Translations under genes and position numbers: made by a program
The notes under the pieces: model-generated
The model's database searches: none
What the model saw: only the letters and a program-made list of their open reading frames with translations
Told to the model about the DNA's origin: nothing
Shown here: piece after piece, positions 1 through 13,144 of the stretch
Numbering within the stretch: position 1 is the first letter of the stretch
How the letters are laid out: every line of letters starts with the position of its first letter
Source of the DNA: Lactarius indigo
Taxonomy: Eukaryota; Basidiomycota; Agaricomycetes; Russulales; Russulaceae
Assembly (NCBI GenBank): GCA_025766275.1
Contig: JAFKAC010000004.1
Span: 2,232,001 to 2,296,000, forward strand
Length of the DNA: 64,000 nucleotides
Reading direction: 5' to 3'

Positions 1-988
1 GGGTTACAACAGGTGTTGATTCTAATATCTGAAAGCTTGGTGCAACGGCATCTTCCGGTGGCTTGGGCTAGCACTGCACAGTTTCCCCTTTAGAGTTCAA
101 TCACCGCTACTTTTGCAACATATGTATCTATCGTAGCTATGGCAAGAACGCAGTTCCCATGTGGAAGTGGGAGAGATGCACAGAGCTACACTGTTACTAC
201 GTCGCGGCCACAAAATCTCTGTGGACAGTTTAGTGTTCGTGGTGGAAAAGGGTATGGTGGACAGGACATAAAAAAGCAAAGCCCGGACGCAGTGACGTGC
301 CCAAGAAATGGCACTGTAAGGAGGGTTTACAGTACCGACTCATCCTGACTCAGAGGCCGCCCCGCTCGGGTCCATCGAAAGAAGGCACAGATAAACTCCC
401 TGCTTCCTGATTCTCTCTGATGGGCGTTTCAATTTAGTCCCAATGAGCCAATGTTGCTGTGCTTATTATTCACACTCAGCTACAGTGCAGTGCGGAAACA
501 CACCGACACGCCAGCAAGGAGAAAGTTAGCCGGGTTGGCCCCGGCAAACCTGGACAGGCGAATACTGTTCTGAGAAGGTGGTTCATCGCCCCGAGTCATG
601 CAGCCCCCGGGTAGTGTCTTTTGGAACGCATGAGATTAGTGAGTGATTTCAGTGCCAGCAAAACAGCTGCATCATGAAATGGCACCCATGGAATCCGATG
701 AAATATCCTGAGTGGTGAATTTGAACAAGCAGAAGGGTTAGCTTGCCTGTTTACGCCCCTCGTTTCGTGGGAGTAATGAACGTGCTCTGCCTGCGCTAGC
801 TTTGGGTTGGGTAAATAAGCATACAAGCTTACGTCGTACTGAGTTGTTCGTTCATCTAGAGTGATACATGTTCTTCAGGGCGGATGGGAAAAGAATTCGT
901 GCCGAAGGGCGACGTGAATAAAAGCGCGATTATCCGGGAGCTGAATTGCTCCATATAATTTTTGCAGTCCGTCAAGTATCGCAGGACA
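1..988. other. left-edge stretch without a recognisable gene
   Basis: Only short ORFs under 80 codons occur here on either strand. None has a recognisable motif or a convincing splice pattern. The right part is presumably the 3' untranslated region of the neighbouring minus-strand NAA15-like gene. I see no RNA gene or repeat. Confidence 0.5.
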
Positions 989-3900
989 TCAATCATCATT
1001 CTCCGCCCGGGTCTTAATCGGGGTGTCTGGCCTCTGCGAATACATGACAGCAAGCTCATCCGGTGTCTTGAAGACCGTCGACAGGTTGAATTTTTCATCG
1101 CAAGCTAGTCGAAACTCGTCGACTCGCGGAGAGCTGGAATCTTTGAGGAATGTCCACACGTCAAGGGCGATCTGTAGACGGCGGCATTAAGTTGATACAC
1201 CCGCCAAAAATGCCAACGACGGCTTACTTTGAGAGAGAGGTCTACCCCAGGGTTCAAAACTCCGAATAATATGCCTTCAACTTCATCTCTCGGGCCACCA
1301 AGGATCTGTAGAGCCTTTGCTACCCCTAGCACTGCCCCAGCATTGCCAGAGTGCTGTTGCAAGTATTGTACATTGTATGCTTCCGACGATATCTCATTAG
1401 TGGCTAGGGTCGCCAAGACATCAGATATCACCGTTCCGACCGGAGTAGGAAGTGGTAACGGAAGGGACCCATCTAAAGACAGGAGATCAGCGTGGCGTGT
1501 CGGTGATTTAAGAGGAGGACAGACAGAGTTTCCGGAAGTGGAGATATCGGACATGAAGCTCAGGATGATCAGTGTCAAGAACTTTTGCGTGGCTGAGTGC
1601 CCGAACTGCTTGTAAGTACTTGCCTAAGGTATATTAGACCGGAAACAATAAGCGTCTTAGTTGTATGGGACACACCCCGTCGAACAGCGACGTCGTAAAT
1701 CGAGATCCACAGATCAATATTACTTATGGGCAGCCGTAGTAGAGGGGATAGAAGCTTCCATGCGCGCTCCAGTGGTTCTGGACTTGTTAAGAGCTTGATG
1801 CCATCCGGGTCCTCATCTTTCGTGGGTGTCAATTCGAGACCCTTGTCTTCGTTTGATGCTGCTGCTGCTGCTGCTGCTACGGCGTGCTTCAGAGACGATC
1901 GACCGTTCACGGTAGATGGTTTACCTTTCTTCAATTCTTCTTGCTTCTGTTGAGCCTTCCTAGCTTTCTTCTTCGCCTTCTTCTCTTCTTCCGCAGATAA
2001 GCCTGAGAGACAAGAAGTCCTCGTGCCAGCACTGTCAAAGGCGAGTCCCCTACCAGTCGATAAAACGTCATTCGCGAGAGACGGGCTGTCAAAAAGTCGA
2101 ACATAGATCTGCAAGTCGAGGAGTTGAACTTCTGATACTAGATATTATGATGGGATCATACCTGTGATGCCGATACGGCGGAATGAATATATGCGGGGTG
2201 AGACCAAAGTTGGTCCTCCCATGAGAGGAGACTGCAAAACCAATCAGTAATAATATTGGGGGACGCTGAACCACGTACTTCAGGTAGATATTGATTGTAA
2301 ACTTTCGTAATGAATAACCGTGGAAATCAAATTGATCGTCTTCGAACTCCTCAAAAACCTGCTCATGGAGTAAATCAGCGAGTGGGATGGTGATCACAGT
2401 ATCGATAAATGATGACCTTTCGCACGGCGTGGTATTTTTTAAGGGCATGATGGAGTTTGCCCTGGCGTCTGTGTGCATCTCCCTCTTCGGTAAGGTATAG
2501 GAGGGACTGCATCTCCTCTAAATCGGCGCCAGGGCTCACAGCGTCTTTCTGATAGCAGACATACAGCATCAATAACGAATATGCAAGGGGCACAGCTCAA
2601 TACCTTCGTGAATAGGCCAAAGATGTCACTAGCTTCTTCGATGAGACCAGCTCTGAGCTTGTACTTAGCCGACTTTGTGTTCAGGAAGCGATCTTGGCCA
2701 TCAAGGAGTCGTGCTTCGTTGACTGCAGCTGAGGCTCCATAGGGGTCTCCTAAACGTTTCAAGACGCGGCCCCTCAGGGTGTGAAGCTCTGGGAGAGTCG
2801 GTGTATGGGAAATGGCAGTAGAAAGGAGAGACAGGGCATGAGAGTGACGATTAGTATGCGAAAAGTGCTGTGCGAGGAAGTACAGTGTCCATAGATACAT
2901 TGTTGGAACATCACTGTCCGATATGGCCGCGACGGCGTCTGGGAACTCATCAGGGAGGCGACCGTCTTCTAGGACCTGTCGATAACCTTCAACCAACTCC
3001 TCGACGATGACGAGCTTTTGATTGTCATGGTATAAAGGCTTCAAATCGACAAATAGAGAGGGTATGCCTTTGTTTAGACCTTGCAACAGGTACATATTCG
3101 CCAGTGGCTTGAAGTCACCAACTGAGATTCACATCGGAAGTGAGTAAGATTGGCGTGCGCGGCTGTGACCCACCTGGGATAACCATCAACTCCAGTCGCT
3201 TTGGCGTCAACGTACGAGGGTTCTGCAGCGAAAGTTCGCTTAACAGGTGCAGGGTTTTTGGGCGGTCGGCATCTATAAGGGCTCCTAGAAGGGATCAAAG
3301 ACCAAGTTCAGTTGGTGTATTAAAAATGACAATAGATCGGATGAATGTCACCAAGGTCGGTGTTTTTGCTGCTGAAAAAACCGTAATAATAACTAGTGTT
3401 ATCTGGGTTACGTTCGATGAGAGCTCGCCAAGCCTGTTCAGCATCCGCTCTTGGTTCTTGCTTTGATAGTATTCGTGCTATCAGACCAAAGTCGGTCACT
3501 CGGAGAGGGAGTGCCTCAACTGCGTCATACCTCTGGCTTCCATAACGGCAACCCGATCCACGATGGCCCTAGACTTTGCGTTCGTGTCTAGAAGTGTGAG
3601 GGCTTCAGATAAATCCCCCCTTTCCTCCAAGACTCGGACGTGATAGAGTAACAGATCTGATTGCTCTGGATCATAATCCGGCACGTTCTGACAAATGGAA
3701 AATGAAAATTAGCAAGGACGATAGTACCATTGCATGACAGACCTTCAAGGAGCGTTCGTACTGTTCTAATACTTTGTTGGCTTCCGCGAGGTTGCCGTTG
3801 AGATGGTACGCTAACGCGAGCCCAATCCAATTTTGTCGTAAGTTGGGCCGCAGTTTTAAGAGGAGAAAGCGAGTGTCTACAAGGCCATCATAAAGGCGGA

Positions 3901-4535
3901 GCTGTGTCTGGAGATGTGCTGCGTCTCGCAGGATGTTCAGGTTGTCCTGATCCAAGAGGAAGGAAATCGCAAAATCAGGTTTTCCGTCTAAGATTGCGGA
4001 CTAGAAATAGGTGAAAGAGAGAAACTGGCCCAGAAGACTGGCTAATCGCAGGGATTCGCTCATCGGCAAATAAGAACAACAGTACCAGGAGGTGCAGAAA
4101 CACACACAAAGCGCGCGGATAAGGTGCTCAATTTGGACTCACCTTGTCAAATCGGAGAGCCTGTGTATATGACTTCAGAGCCTCCTCGTAATTTTTTTCA
4201 CCTTTTTGAATGAGGCCGAAGACGTGCCAGACGATATGGGAAGTCAAGTCCAAGCGAACACCTTTCTTGACGAGTTCAAGGCCCTCCTCCCTCTTGCCCA
4301 TGTGGGTTAATATGAGCCCCTTCATACATAGAGTCTCTAGTAAGATTACCGCCTATCAGACTGACTTGTCCATGCTGAGGTCATACGGACCTCCGTGCTC
4401 CGGAAATTTCTTGAGGATCTGGTCGGCGGTCTTCTGACCTTTCTTAAGTTGACGAGTCTCATAAAGATTCAACAACTCGCGAAACAACGTCGATTCCTTG
4501 GAAGGAAGGGCCCTCTTGGCAGGCGTCGGGGTCAT
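989..4535 (-). CDS. NAA15: NatA N-terminal acetyltransferase auxiliary subunit (NAA15/NAT1-like), multi-exon
   Basis: Known role of the family: the TPR scaffold that anchors the catalytic NAA10 subunit on the ribosome, so that nascent chains starting with Ser, Ala, Thr, Gly, Val or Cys are N-acetylated. Seen here: the minus strand opens with ATG at 4535 (MTPTPAKRALPSKESTLFRE), followed by TPR-like helices in successive exons. Examples are KGLILTHMGKREEGLELVKK near 4320, WIGLALAYHLNGNLAEANK near 3820, and GIPSLFVDLKPLYHDNQKLV near 3050. The last segment is typical of NAA15. The C-terminal part has a Lys/Glu-rich helix and an alanine run encoded by GCA repeats (about 1850-1880). The last intron is spliced at 1170/1228, and the protein ends in RAENDD at 989. 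Size, about 830-850 residues, fits the family. Short introns separate most exons, and I did not fix every boundary. It is divergent with PDS5, with 173 bp between the two start codons. Confidence 0.88.
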
Positions 4536-4708
4536 GATAGAAAGCAGGGTTGAATATGGACGGGCGGATGTGCAAGGCAGGTGTGAGGCCGAGCGCTATT
4601 CACGGCGATTATTACATAAACCACCAACATGTCCACACAACGCGAGCCGCGTCTCAGCTCGTCAGTCACGGTCACTGCACGCGCCATCTTCCTCTCCCTC
4701 TCAGCGCT

Positions 4709-7700
4709 ATGGTTGCCCAGACTCGTGGGGCTGGACAAGCCTCTCTTCAGAAGCTCAAATTTCACGACAAGCTTGTAGGAAAAGGCCTTTCTACGGATAT
4801 ACTTCTAAAGAAGTTGAAGAATCTCCACACTCAGCTTGCGGAGCTGGACCAAGACCGCGTCGACACAGCTACGCTTGCGACAGTCCGCAAGGAGTTGACC
4901 CACAATACTATTCTCCTTCACAAAGATAGAGGAGTCAAAGCCCATGCTGCTTGTTGTCTGGCTGATATTCTCAGACTGTTCGCCCCTGATGCCCCTTATA
5001 CACACAATGAACTTCGCGACATCTTTCAATTCTTCTTCCGCCAACTCTCCACGGGCTTACGGGGCTCGGACTTCCCTTACTACAATGAGTACTTTCATCT
5101 CCTTGAATCATTGTCGACCGTGAAGAGTGTCGTGCTTGTTTGCGATCTCCCAAATTCGGAAGAACTGATGGTTGATATCTTCCGTGACTTTTTCGCCCTT
5201 GTTCGCCATGATCTCTCCAAAAAGATCGAGCTTCATATGGCAGATATTTTGGTGGCACTGATAGATGAAGCGACTTCACTCCCATCTGAGTTGATGGATA
5301 TCATAATGGCGCAATTCCTCGACAAGAACGTGGTGTGTATATATCTCCTGTCTCATCTTCTCCGTGTATGCCGCCATCCTTTGCCAGGCTCCATTGTGTT
5401 GCACTCTACCATTCCAGCTCTTATCCATAACAGGGAAATTTGCCTGCAACGCTGACCGTTCTCACTCCAGGGATTAGATAACCCCGCATTTCGCTTGGCA
5501 GTCCAAGTCTGCAACAACACCTCAGATAGGCTGCAGCGGCATGTCTGCCAATATTTCACAGAGATCATTGTCCAACATGCGCCCGATGAAGAGCTCGACG
5601 ATATTCGAAAAGCACACGAACTTGTGAAACAGCTCAACAAGTCGTGTCCTTCTCTTCTCCACTTAGTCATTCCCCAGTTGGAAGAAGAGTTACGGGTAGA
5701 AGACCTGTCACTACGTACTATGGCAACTCATGTCCTGGGGGAAATGTATGCAGATAAAGGAGGCTCTGATCTTGTGCGGAAATATCCAACAACGTGGAAC
5801 TTCTGGAATCTCAGACGAAACGACAAGTCTCCTGCGGTCCGCTTAGCCTTCGTGGAGGCTACTCATGGACTACTAGTTGGCCTCCCCGAACAAAGGGACT
5901 CTATAGAAGGTTTGTAACTCGATCAACCTCCAGTGACCGATGTTCAAATATGGAGCACAGAGGCCTTGAACGCCAAGTTACTTGATCCTGATGAGAAAGT
6001 CAGAGCTGCTGTCTGCAAATTGTATTCGCAATTGGACTACGAGACGGCCTTGCACCACGTCTCGGAGCCGCAACTTCGGCGTGTTGCTGAACGGGGTCTT
6101 GATAAAAAGGTAACTTCCCCCAACCTGTGACTCAACACGTCGTTCACAAAGCCTCAGCACTCTGTTCGTATTGAAGCCCTCAATAGTATTGGGAAATTAT
6201 ACAGCCTCGCGTATCCCGAAATGTGAGCGTCTCTACCTCTCCGTGATGGTGGTCTTATTTTTGTAAGTGAGAACGGCGATCAGGGTGCAATCAAACAGTT
6301 TTCTTGGATCCCAGAATCTCTTCTTCAGATGAGTCAATCACAAGAGGTCAAGTAAGAGCGTTTTACATAATCTTGAATTCACCCACGTACTGTGTCTAGG
6401 GTCGCCGCCGAAAACTCTTTAGCTGAATATGTCTTCCCCCTCATTGCGTCGTCTGCCAAAGACACCGAGATAGAGGAGCCCATCTGGACGGACAGACTTC
6501 TGACAACAATGAAATTCCTCAACGAGAGAGGTATAAGCTCTCTTATTAGCTTTTCTGGACTTAAGATCCCGTAAGTATAACCCAACACTCTTCTATTCGT
6601 CTGCTGAATGTAGATACGATACAGTCGCCCATCTATCTATGAACGTTTTGTTCAGTGCTGCAGAGAGAATAACGTAGGTCTGATTTCGGGGTGCGGATCA
6701 TCGTGCAGAAGGTTAAATGTTTAGGCAGGGTGGCATTATTGATGAAAACGAGGAGGAAACGATCCGCAAGTTCAATGCCTGTGTTCAAAGGCTTTCGAGT
6801 ACGTGCTACTACCACACAAATACATACGTTAACTCTCTTTCAGCAACATTCGCCGAACCACAAAAAGCTGCCGACGATCTTTGCGCATTTGCTAAATTGA
6901 ATGAAGGCCGCCTTTATAAGCTCCTGGAGACTTGTATGGATCCCCAGACCAGTCTCAAATCCCTGATTAAATCATCGGTATGGCTCTTTGCCTAACCCTT
7001 ACGTCTACCCGCTCAAAATTCCTCCAGCGGGAGTTTCTTCGGCGCATAGAGCAGTCATCGGCGGGGGTACTTCCGACATTTGCTGTATTCCTGCGAAGGG
7101 CGAGCCTTCGTCTGATCAACCAATCCTCAATTCCGTCTCTATTGCGAAACTTGCAGCGAGGCGACGCCACAGATGATGGATACGGTACCAGTCAAGCGCA
7201 GCTTCTCGCAAACAACGCGCACGCAATATTGACCTCCATCTCCAAGTATTGTCCGATCATCTACAAAGCCCATGTTGGTGAGTTGACTAAAGCCATTGCT
7301 GATGAGAGGAACTCGCGACTTGTTGGGGCCTGTCTCCAAGCCCTGGCTGCACTCGCCAGATGGGACAAAAGCTTCGCACCTGGCGACAAGTACGGTCCCA
7401 ACCTTCCTTTCACGCCATCATATCTAACCATTTCTGGAAGACGGACAATCGAACGAGTCATGCGATTTTCCCTGGACTCCGATCATCGACGAGCCAAATA
7501 CTCTGCCAGGTTACTTGCTGCGTCACAAAACAAAGGGGACCTTTGTACAGACATTATCAACGTACGATTTCACCTCATCGGTTTCCTAATGACTCCTAGA
7601 TCCAATTTTTAGGCTATCTCTGGAGATCTTGACCACGCAGACGATCAAAAACTTGTTTCTCATATCTCGGTCTTAGCAGAACTCGCACAGACAGCCCCAG

Positions 7701-9553
7701 ATTCCTTTGAAAGTAAAAGCGAGGCTATCATGAACTTCATTGTAAAGCAGATCCTCATGAGTCCAAGTCCTCCGGATCCGGTCCGTGTTCTCTTAATTTG
7801 CCCTGGGCCTGTAATCTCATTGATGCCGTACAAACAGGGCGACATGGACGTTGATATCGAATGGATAGAAAGAGCCGATGTACCACCTTCTTTAAGCAAG
7901 AGAGTCTTGGCCCTCAAGGTCTGCAGAAATCGCTGCTTGGCCCATGCAGAGTCGGATACTGCATTGGACATGGCAACGCCTGCACTCAAAATGTTCTTTG
8001 CACTGTTGGAGAACGGTGGCTCACTTCATGCAGAAAACGACGATGAGTCCGTTTACCATTGCCAAGACTAAGCGTAGTCGGATCAAGATCAAGCTAACGG
8101 TCTCAATCACAGCCCAAAGGTCAAAGCCCGCATGCGGCTGCAAGCAGCCGTATCTCTGTTACACCTTTCGACTGTGCCAAAGTTCGCGACTATCGTCACA
8201 AACAATTTCATCTCGCTCGCCATCACGATACAGGTTTGTTTCGGGGTTGTACGGTTTTTCCCGCATTCATAGTACGTGCAGGATCCTTGTTATCAAGTTC
8301 GTGACAAGTTCCTGCGCAAATACATATCTTTCGCCACACATCAACAATTACCCCCCCACTTCAATGTGATACCTTTTTTGACCGTCCATGACCCGGAAGC
8401 GGATATTAAGAACATGGTTCGTAAGCGCCCACTACCCCTTATCCAACGACTTATTATTTTCAGGCGAAAACATACGTTTCTCTGGCATATCGCGCCTCAC
8501 CCCCAGGTTTTTTTTTTTCGAATACCTCACTATTGAGTGTGCTGAGCACTGTTCCACACCAGGTGCCAAGATGAACTACTTTGAGATGATCTTCGTCCAG
8601 TTCCTTCATCTACTCGCACATCACCCCGATTTCTCTCTCACTCAGGAAAGTCTGCCCGACGTGGCGAAGTACGTCAACCTCTTACATCCTTAAAACGCTG
8701 TGTTTTTACTTTTGACAATAGATATGTCGAGTTTTACCTCGAATCTGTGGCTTCTGCGGAGAATATTTCGTTACTGTATCATCTGTCAGGAAAGGCGAAG
8801 ACTGTCCGTGACTCTGAATCCCATCTGTATAGCGAGGTTCGTCGGCCTGTAGACTTACTCTTCCGCAGAGCTGAGGTTCACTGAATGTCAGAACCTCTAT
8901 GCGTTGAGCGAGCTCGCTCAGCATATCATCAAAGATATGGCGAAGCGACACTCATGGACACTGCAGAGTTTACCCATGAAGGTCAAATTACCTACGGGTA
9001 TTTTACGTCCTTTGCCCAATGCGGAGGCGGCTAACAAGGTACTCTCATGTAATGCTTATCACTTCGACCACCTGATCTTCCACACAATCTTCCACGCAGA
9101 TCCTGAAGCAAGTGTTCCTCCCGCCGGGGGCATTAGACTGGCTGAGCAATCAGACGAAGTCAGCAAGAGCTAACGAAGTTAGAACCTTTGAACGGCCCAA
9201 ACCGGTCCGCAAGTCCGGAGAAAAGCGCAAGAAAAACGGCGGTCGAACAAATGGCCATGCAAAGTAAGTTTCCCGCGTATATCTTTTTTTTTCTGACCCA
9301 ACCACTTGTATACACTAGGCGACCGCGAGGCAGTGGCCGTAATAGGCGTTTCGGATACAGCAGCGAAAACTCGGATGGACACCTCGACTCTGATAACAGC
9401 GAAGAGAATACTGATGACGACATAAATGGCTCCCCTGACATGCAATCAACATTGAGCTCAGAGGATGACCCCGCAGAGAACCGACGACCCGGACGTGATG
9501 CAAGGACACGCGCGAAGGTTGCCCTTGTTCTTGACTGTTACAGTTCACACTGA
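4709..9553 (+). CDS. PDS5: sister-chromatid cohesion protein PDS5 (HEAT-repeat cohesin regulator)
   Basis: Known role: HEAT-repeat protein that binds cohesin through Scc1 and recruits Wapl and Eco1, so it both maintains and releases cohesion in the nucleus. Seen here: ATG at 4709 (MVAQTRGAGQASLQKLKFHD), then family segments LLHKDRGVKAHAACCLADIL, LRDIFQFFFRQLS, YYNEYFHLLESLSTVKSVVL, and later LLDPDEKVRAAVCKLY and NERGISSLISFSGLK. About 15 short introns break the gene. The last one (about 9264-9318) restores a basic patch KRPRGSGRNRR, AT-hook-like, followed by a Ser/Glu/Asp-rich acidic tail as in other PDS5 proteins. The total is roughly 1,200-1,250 residues. Oddity: between RDSIE and VTDVQIW an in-frame TAA at 5915-5917 can be removed only by an unusually short 24-nt intron (5913-5936). 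Confidence 0.87.
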
Positions 9554-10567
9554 CCATTCAAGCCAGGCGAAAATAAAACAACACGTGCAAAAAAAGATTG
9601 GGAGAAAAGGTTGAAACGAACAGTTGTTTCTAATATATTGAGCTCATTCATGAGCTATTTAACACGTACTCTGCCTACTTTCCTTTCCCCCTATAGCTAC
9701 CTTGTATTCTTAGTATTTCTGTATTGCATTTCCTGCCAGCTATGCTATCTAGTTATCGATACGATTAGCTATCACTTTATTCGGCAAGTACTGTACGGCT
9801 TGTGTGGATTATCATGTCTGCGGCTGAGCGATTTGATCCTTGTCCATCTTTAAAATTTAAAGCTTGAAGCTTGAAGCCTTGACTAGAAATGTAATGCTGG
9901 GCGGACTGAGACCACCACCATTGAACCAAAACTCTACTGTAACGAATGCACTTACAGTAAGGCCATTATCATTGCTGTTTTGACTGTCTGGTTCCGATGT
10001 TATCCATGTCCGACTTCTGTAAAAATTCAAGTGCGCGTGGGCTCCGATCATCTTGGGACCTGATGCAAGCCTGATGAGCAATATGCACATACTTGAGAGA
10101 CCGAGAGTAATTGTCAATTGCAAAATGATCATACTGTGCCGTCTTGTGTGCCGTCATACCACAACAAAGATCGCTGGCAACTCCTCTTGAACACACGGTG
10201 CGAACTTATTAAGCAAGTTACTAAGACTGCTGAGTCCTCCAGAAAGTCACCCAAAAGGTACTATTACAACACCGCTGTTTCACGATCGGAGCAAATGGAA
10301 ACTCTTTTGCAATTGCTCTTTTGTGCCTCTCCATTACTGTACTGTATGACATGTCTCACGTCACGCCACCCACTAGTACTATTCTCGTTGTGGGCTCGTG
10401 TTGGAACCGAGTTGGCAGGGTCGAGGTGGTGTTGGGCTGTGTTTGGGTCCTCGGGGTCATACGGATCACATGGACTGTCGAGACGAGATATTGTCAGGCC
10501 TTGCTTGTGAGCGACTTGGAGCCGGTATCAGTGGCATTGCCCAAGTAGTTCTTCTAGCACTCCTCCA
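9554..10567. other. intergenic, PDS5 3' side to DAO start
   Basis: About 1 kb with no coding signal on either strand. The first half is pyrimidine-rich and A/T-rich, likely the PDS5 3' UTR. ORFs here are short and overlap in all frames. The stretch just before 10568 is presumably the promoter of the oxidase, but I see no clear TATA box. Confidence 0.5.
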
Positions 10568-12081
10568 ATGGCGAACGTTCTAGAGATTAATGGCAAGAAT
10601 GTTGTTGTGATTGGTGCTGGTGCGTTCGGAAACAAGTGATTTATAAGACGTACTCGGTTCACTCCCGCAGGTGTCATCGGGTTGAGCACAGCAATCAAGG
10701 TTCAGGAGAGGGGAGACTACTCTGTAACAATTCTTGCCGAAACGTTCCCGACTGACTCAAAGTGCATCAAATACACAAGCCATTGGGCGGTAGGTTCCCC
10801 ATGTTTTAACAGGGCGTGTATTATTGATGGCAGCGCAGGGAGCGCATCATGTATCTGCCGCTGGCGTCAATGATCTGAGGCTGCAGAGTCAGTACTCGTC
10901 TACGTTCAGCCGCTGTTCTGAAGAGACCTACCGATCTTAGACCTAGAAAGGAAAACGTTTGATATTATGTGGGAAATGTCGGCTCCAGGCGGCGAGGCAG
11001 AAGGTTGCTTCCTACGTGCACCCCAAACCAACTACCACGCAGCAAAGGAGGCAAATTCTGATCTGCTATCCTTCTACCCTGACGTACGCAAGTCAATTTA
11101 TAAAACAGCTGACATTGCCTATCTCGATTTAGTTTCAACGCTTGGAAGCTTCCGCATATGCATGTGTACCGGAGGCTGTTTCTGCCGTCTCTTTTTCCAC
11201 ACTCAACATCAATACGCCGGCGTACCTCACATACCTTCTCGCACGGTTTTTGAGCCGTGGCGGCCGTATTGTGCGCGCTTCCATTCAACACGTCGCAGAA
11301 GTCTTGGAGGGCGGCGTGGAGGCGTTTACAGGAAGTAAATCCAAGGCGCGGCCAGTCGATGCCTTGGTTATTTGCGTGGGACTTGGGGCACGCACGCTGG
11401 GGGGCGTAGAAGACAGGGACGTGTATCCCGTTCGGGGGCAGACAGTATTACTGCGGGCTCCGTGGATCAGAGGGGGACGATCTTTGGTAGTCGAATCGGT
11501 GGCAAAAACCTTCATCGTCCCCAGACGGGATGGCACGGTGCGTCATTTACTCCCTTGTTCAAGTCGGATCACAGTAATATTCGCTCCTACGCAGGTCATA
11601 GTCGGTGGAACAAGGGTGGCAAACGATTGGTGTGCCCCAAAGGCACTTGATGGGGTCTCACTAATGATAAATCGCCAGGTTCCCTAAAGCCCGCCCAGAA
11701 ACGACCATTGACATCCTCGAACGCGGCCTCGCATTGTATCCGGAACTCGCACCTCCCTCGGTACGCAATGGACGAGAGCCGACGGTCGAAGACCTAAAAC
11801 CACTCATCATCGAAGAAGGCTGTGGCCTTCGTCCTGCAAGAAAGGGTGGGATACGTATCCAGAGCGAGTGGGTCACCGTTCCTGGCTCTGAGGGCCACAT
11901 AGTGCCCATAATTCACAACTATGGGTATGATTTCCCTCAGAGGCGGAAACATTCACTGAGTTGCACCGACAGTCATGGTGGATACGGTTTTCAAACTTCA
12001 TGGGGCTCGGCCCTGGCTGTTCTGACATTACTTGAAGGCGCGTTTGCAAAAGACCAGCGTATAGGCAGAACTGGTGTTTAG
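10568..12081 (+). CDS. DAO1: D-amino-acid oxidase (FAD-dependent, DAO family)
   Basis: Known reaction: FAD-dependent oxidative deamination of neutral D-amino acids to 2-oxo acids, NH3 and H2O2, usually in peroxisomes. Seen here: ATG at 10568. The first intron (from 10619) joins the dinucleotide-binding Rossmann motif VVVIGAGVIGLSTAI. Next come TSHWAGAHHVSAAGVND (FAD pyrophosphate contact), LERKTFDIMWEMSAP, INTPAYLTYLLARFL, VRGQTVLLRAPW and VIVGGTRVANDW. An intron at about 11929-11974 splices to give HNYGHGGYGFQTSWG, which matches the DAO family signature. Six or more short GT-AG introns give about 360 residues, the normal size. The C-terminus (GRTGV) is not an SKL-type peroxisomal signal, so targeting is uncertain. 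Its stop lies only 42 bp from the stop of the convergent Nudix gene. Confidence 0.9.
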
Positions 12082-12123
12082 ATGCTTTCATTAAATTTCG
12101 ATTGTATCGTTCCTGCTCATAGA

Positions 12124-12980
12124 CTACAATTGCGTGGCAGGGACACCAAACCACCATCGGAGTAGCTTGTATGTGCCAGAGTTATCGCGATCAAAGTCTG
12201 CGCGCCCAACAAAAGGGCGTTTGGAAAGAAGGAGAGGCATCCAGTGAACGTCGTCAGGCCACATGGAATCGTACGGTATGGGAGGGAGAGTTTCGTCTGG
12301 TGTCAGTGCAGTTTCGGTTTCTTTGCCAGTAGCACAGAACCACTCAGGTCGCATCTCATCTGTCCTGAACAAGTATGAGTATCTGATAGGCGAGGCGACG
12401 GGTAAAAGGGACGGACTCGATCAAAGTTCCGCTGTAGGCATCTGCTCGATAGATCTCGATCTGAAACGCCCATTCTGGGCCTCCTTTGGTGAAAAAAAGT
12501 AACGTGCCGCAGTGTTCCAACGAAGCATCGATGCCGCATTCCTCCTTGGTGAGCGGTCAGACAGCCGATAGGGTACACGTAAACCCTGACTGGACAAACC
12601 GTTAGTTCTCGTGCGGCCGCCTGCGCAGGAGATTCGCCCGCTTCTACTTTCCCACCGAAACCATTGTACCTGGGCGGGCGTGCTCCGATTAATTATTTGG
12701 CGCATTTCGTGGAAGGACATGGAGGCTCACCAGTTCGCACCGAAACCGCGCTTCTTGTATCCGAGGAGGATCTGTGTCAACGCGAATTTGAGCACAAGAA
12801 ACGAGTGAAGAAGGTTCAAGCAATGATAACCTTCTGGGGTGGTCCAGGGGAGAGAATAAACGAATTTGTGTACAGTCTCGTTGAGCTGAACGTCAACCAG
12901 TCGTGCTCACCTCCACTGGAGGTCTCTATATATTCGAGTTGTGGATCTTGAGTCAAACCGGGGGGCAGAGACGCGGACAT
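12124..12980 (-). CDS. MTH1-type Nudix hydrolase (oxidised purine nucleoside triphosphatase)
   Basis: Known role: hydrolyses 8-oxo-dGTP, 2-OH-dATP and similar damaged nucleotides, so they are not built into DNA. Seen here on the minus strand after splicing: RLYTNSFILSPGPPQK, then ILLGYKKRGFGAN, then a Nudix box. The box starts in one exon (GFGGKVEAGESPAQAAAREL) and ends after an intron (EECGID), giving the Gx5Ex7REUxEExGU pattern. The C-terminal part is strongly MTH1-like: DEMRPEWF, MWPDDVHWMPLLLSKRPFVG. At least three introns are needed. The start is uncertain: I chose the ATG at 12980 (MSASLPPG), but the next one upstream (13067) is in frame. Functional pairing with the neighbouring oxidase, which makes H2O2, would be only a guess. 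Confidence 0.78.
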
Positions 12981-13144
12981 AACGGCCACGACGGTGACAC
13001 GACACGGTGATCTTGGACGCTGACATAAGCAACCACCACCCTTGTCCCCTTTCGTCGCAACTGACAACTTATTCCATCATCCGTCCTGCTCTTTCAGCTC
13101 CCTGAGGCTAGCGGATACGCTCCCAAGGCCATTTCACCCCCTTA

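Noticed and set aside
1852..1880. GCT/GCA repeat run
   Set aside because: It encodes the alanine run in the NAA15-like protein; no separate feature.
4498..4929. Plus-strand ORF of 143 codons across the NAA15/PDS5 divergent promoter
   Set aside because: It overlaps the first exons of both genes in a different frame and has no motif.
12910..12934. 25-nt intron in the 5' part of the Nudix gene
   Set aside because: Not needed: the frame is open without it and the start is uncertain anyway.
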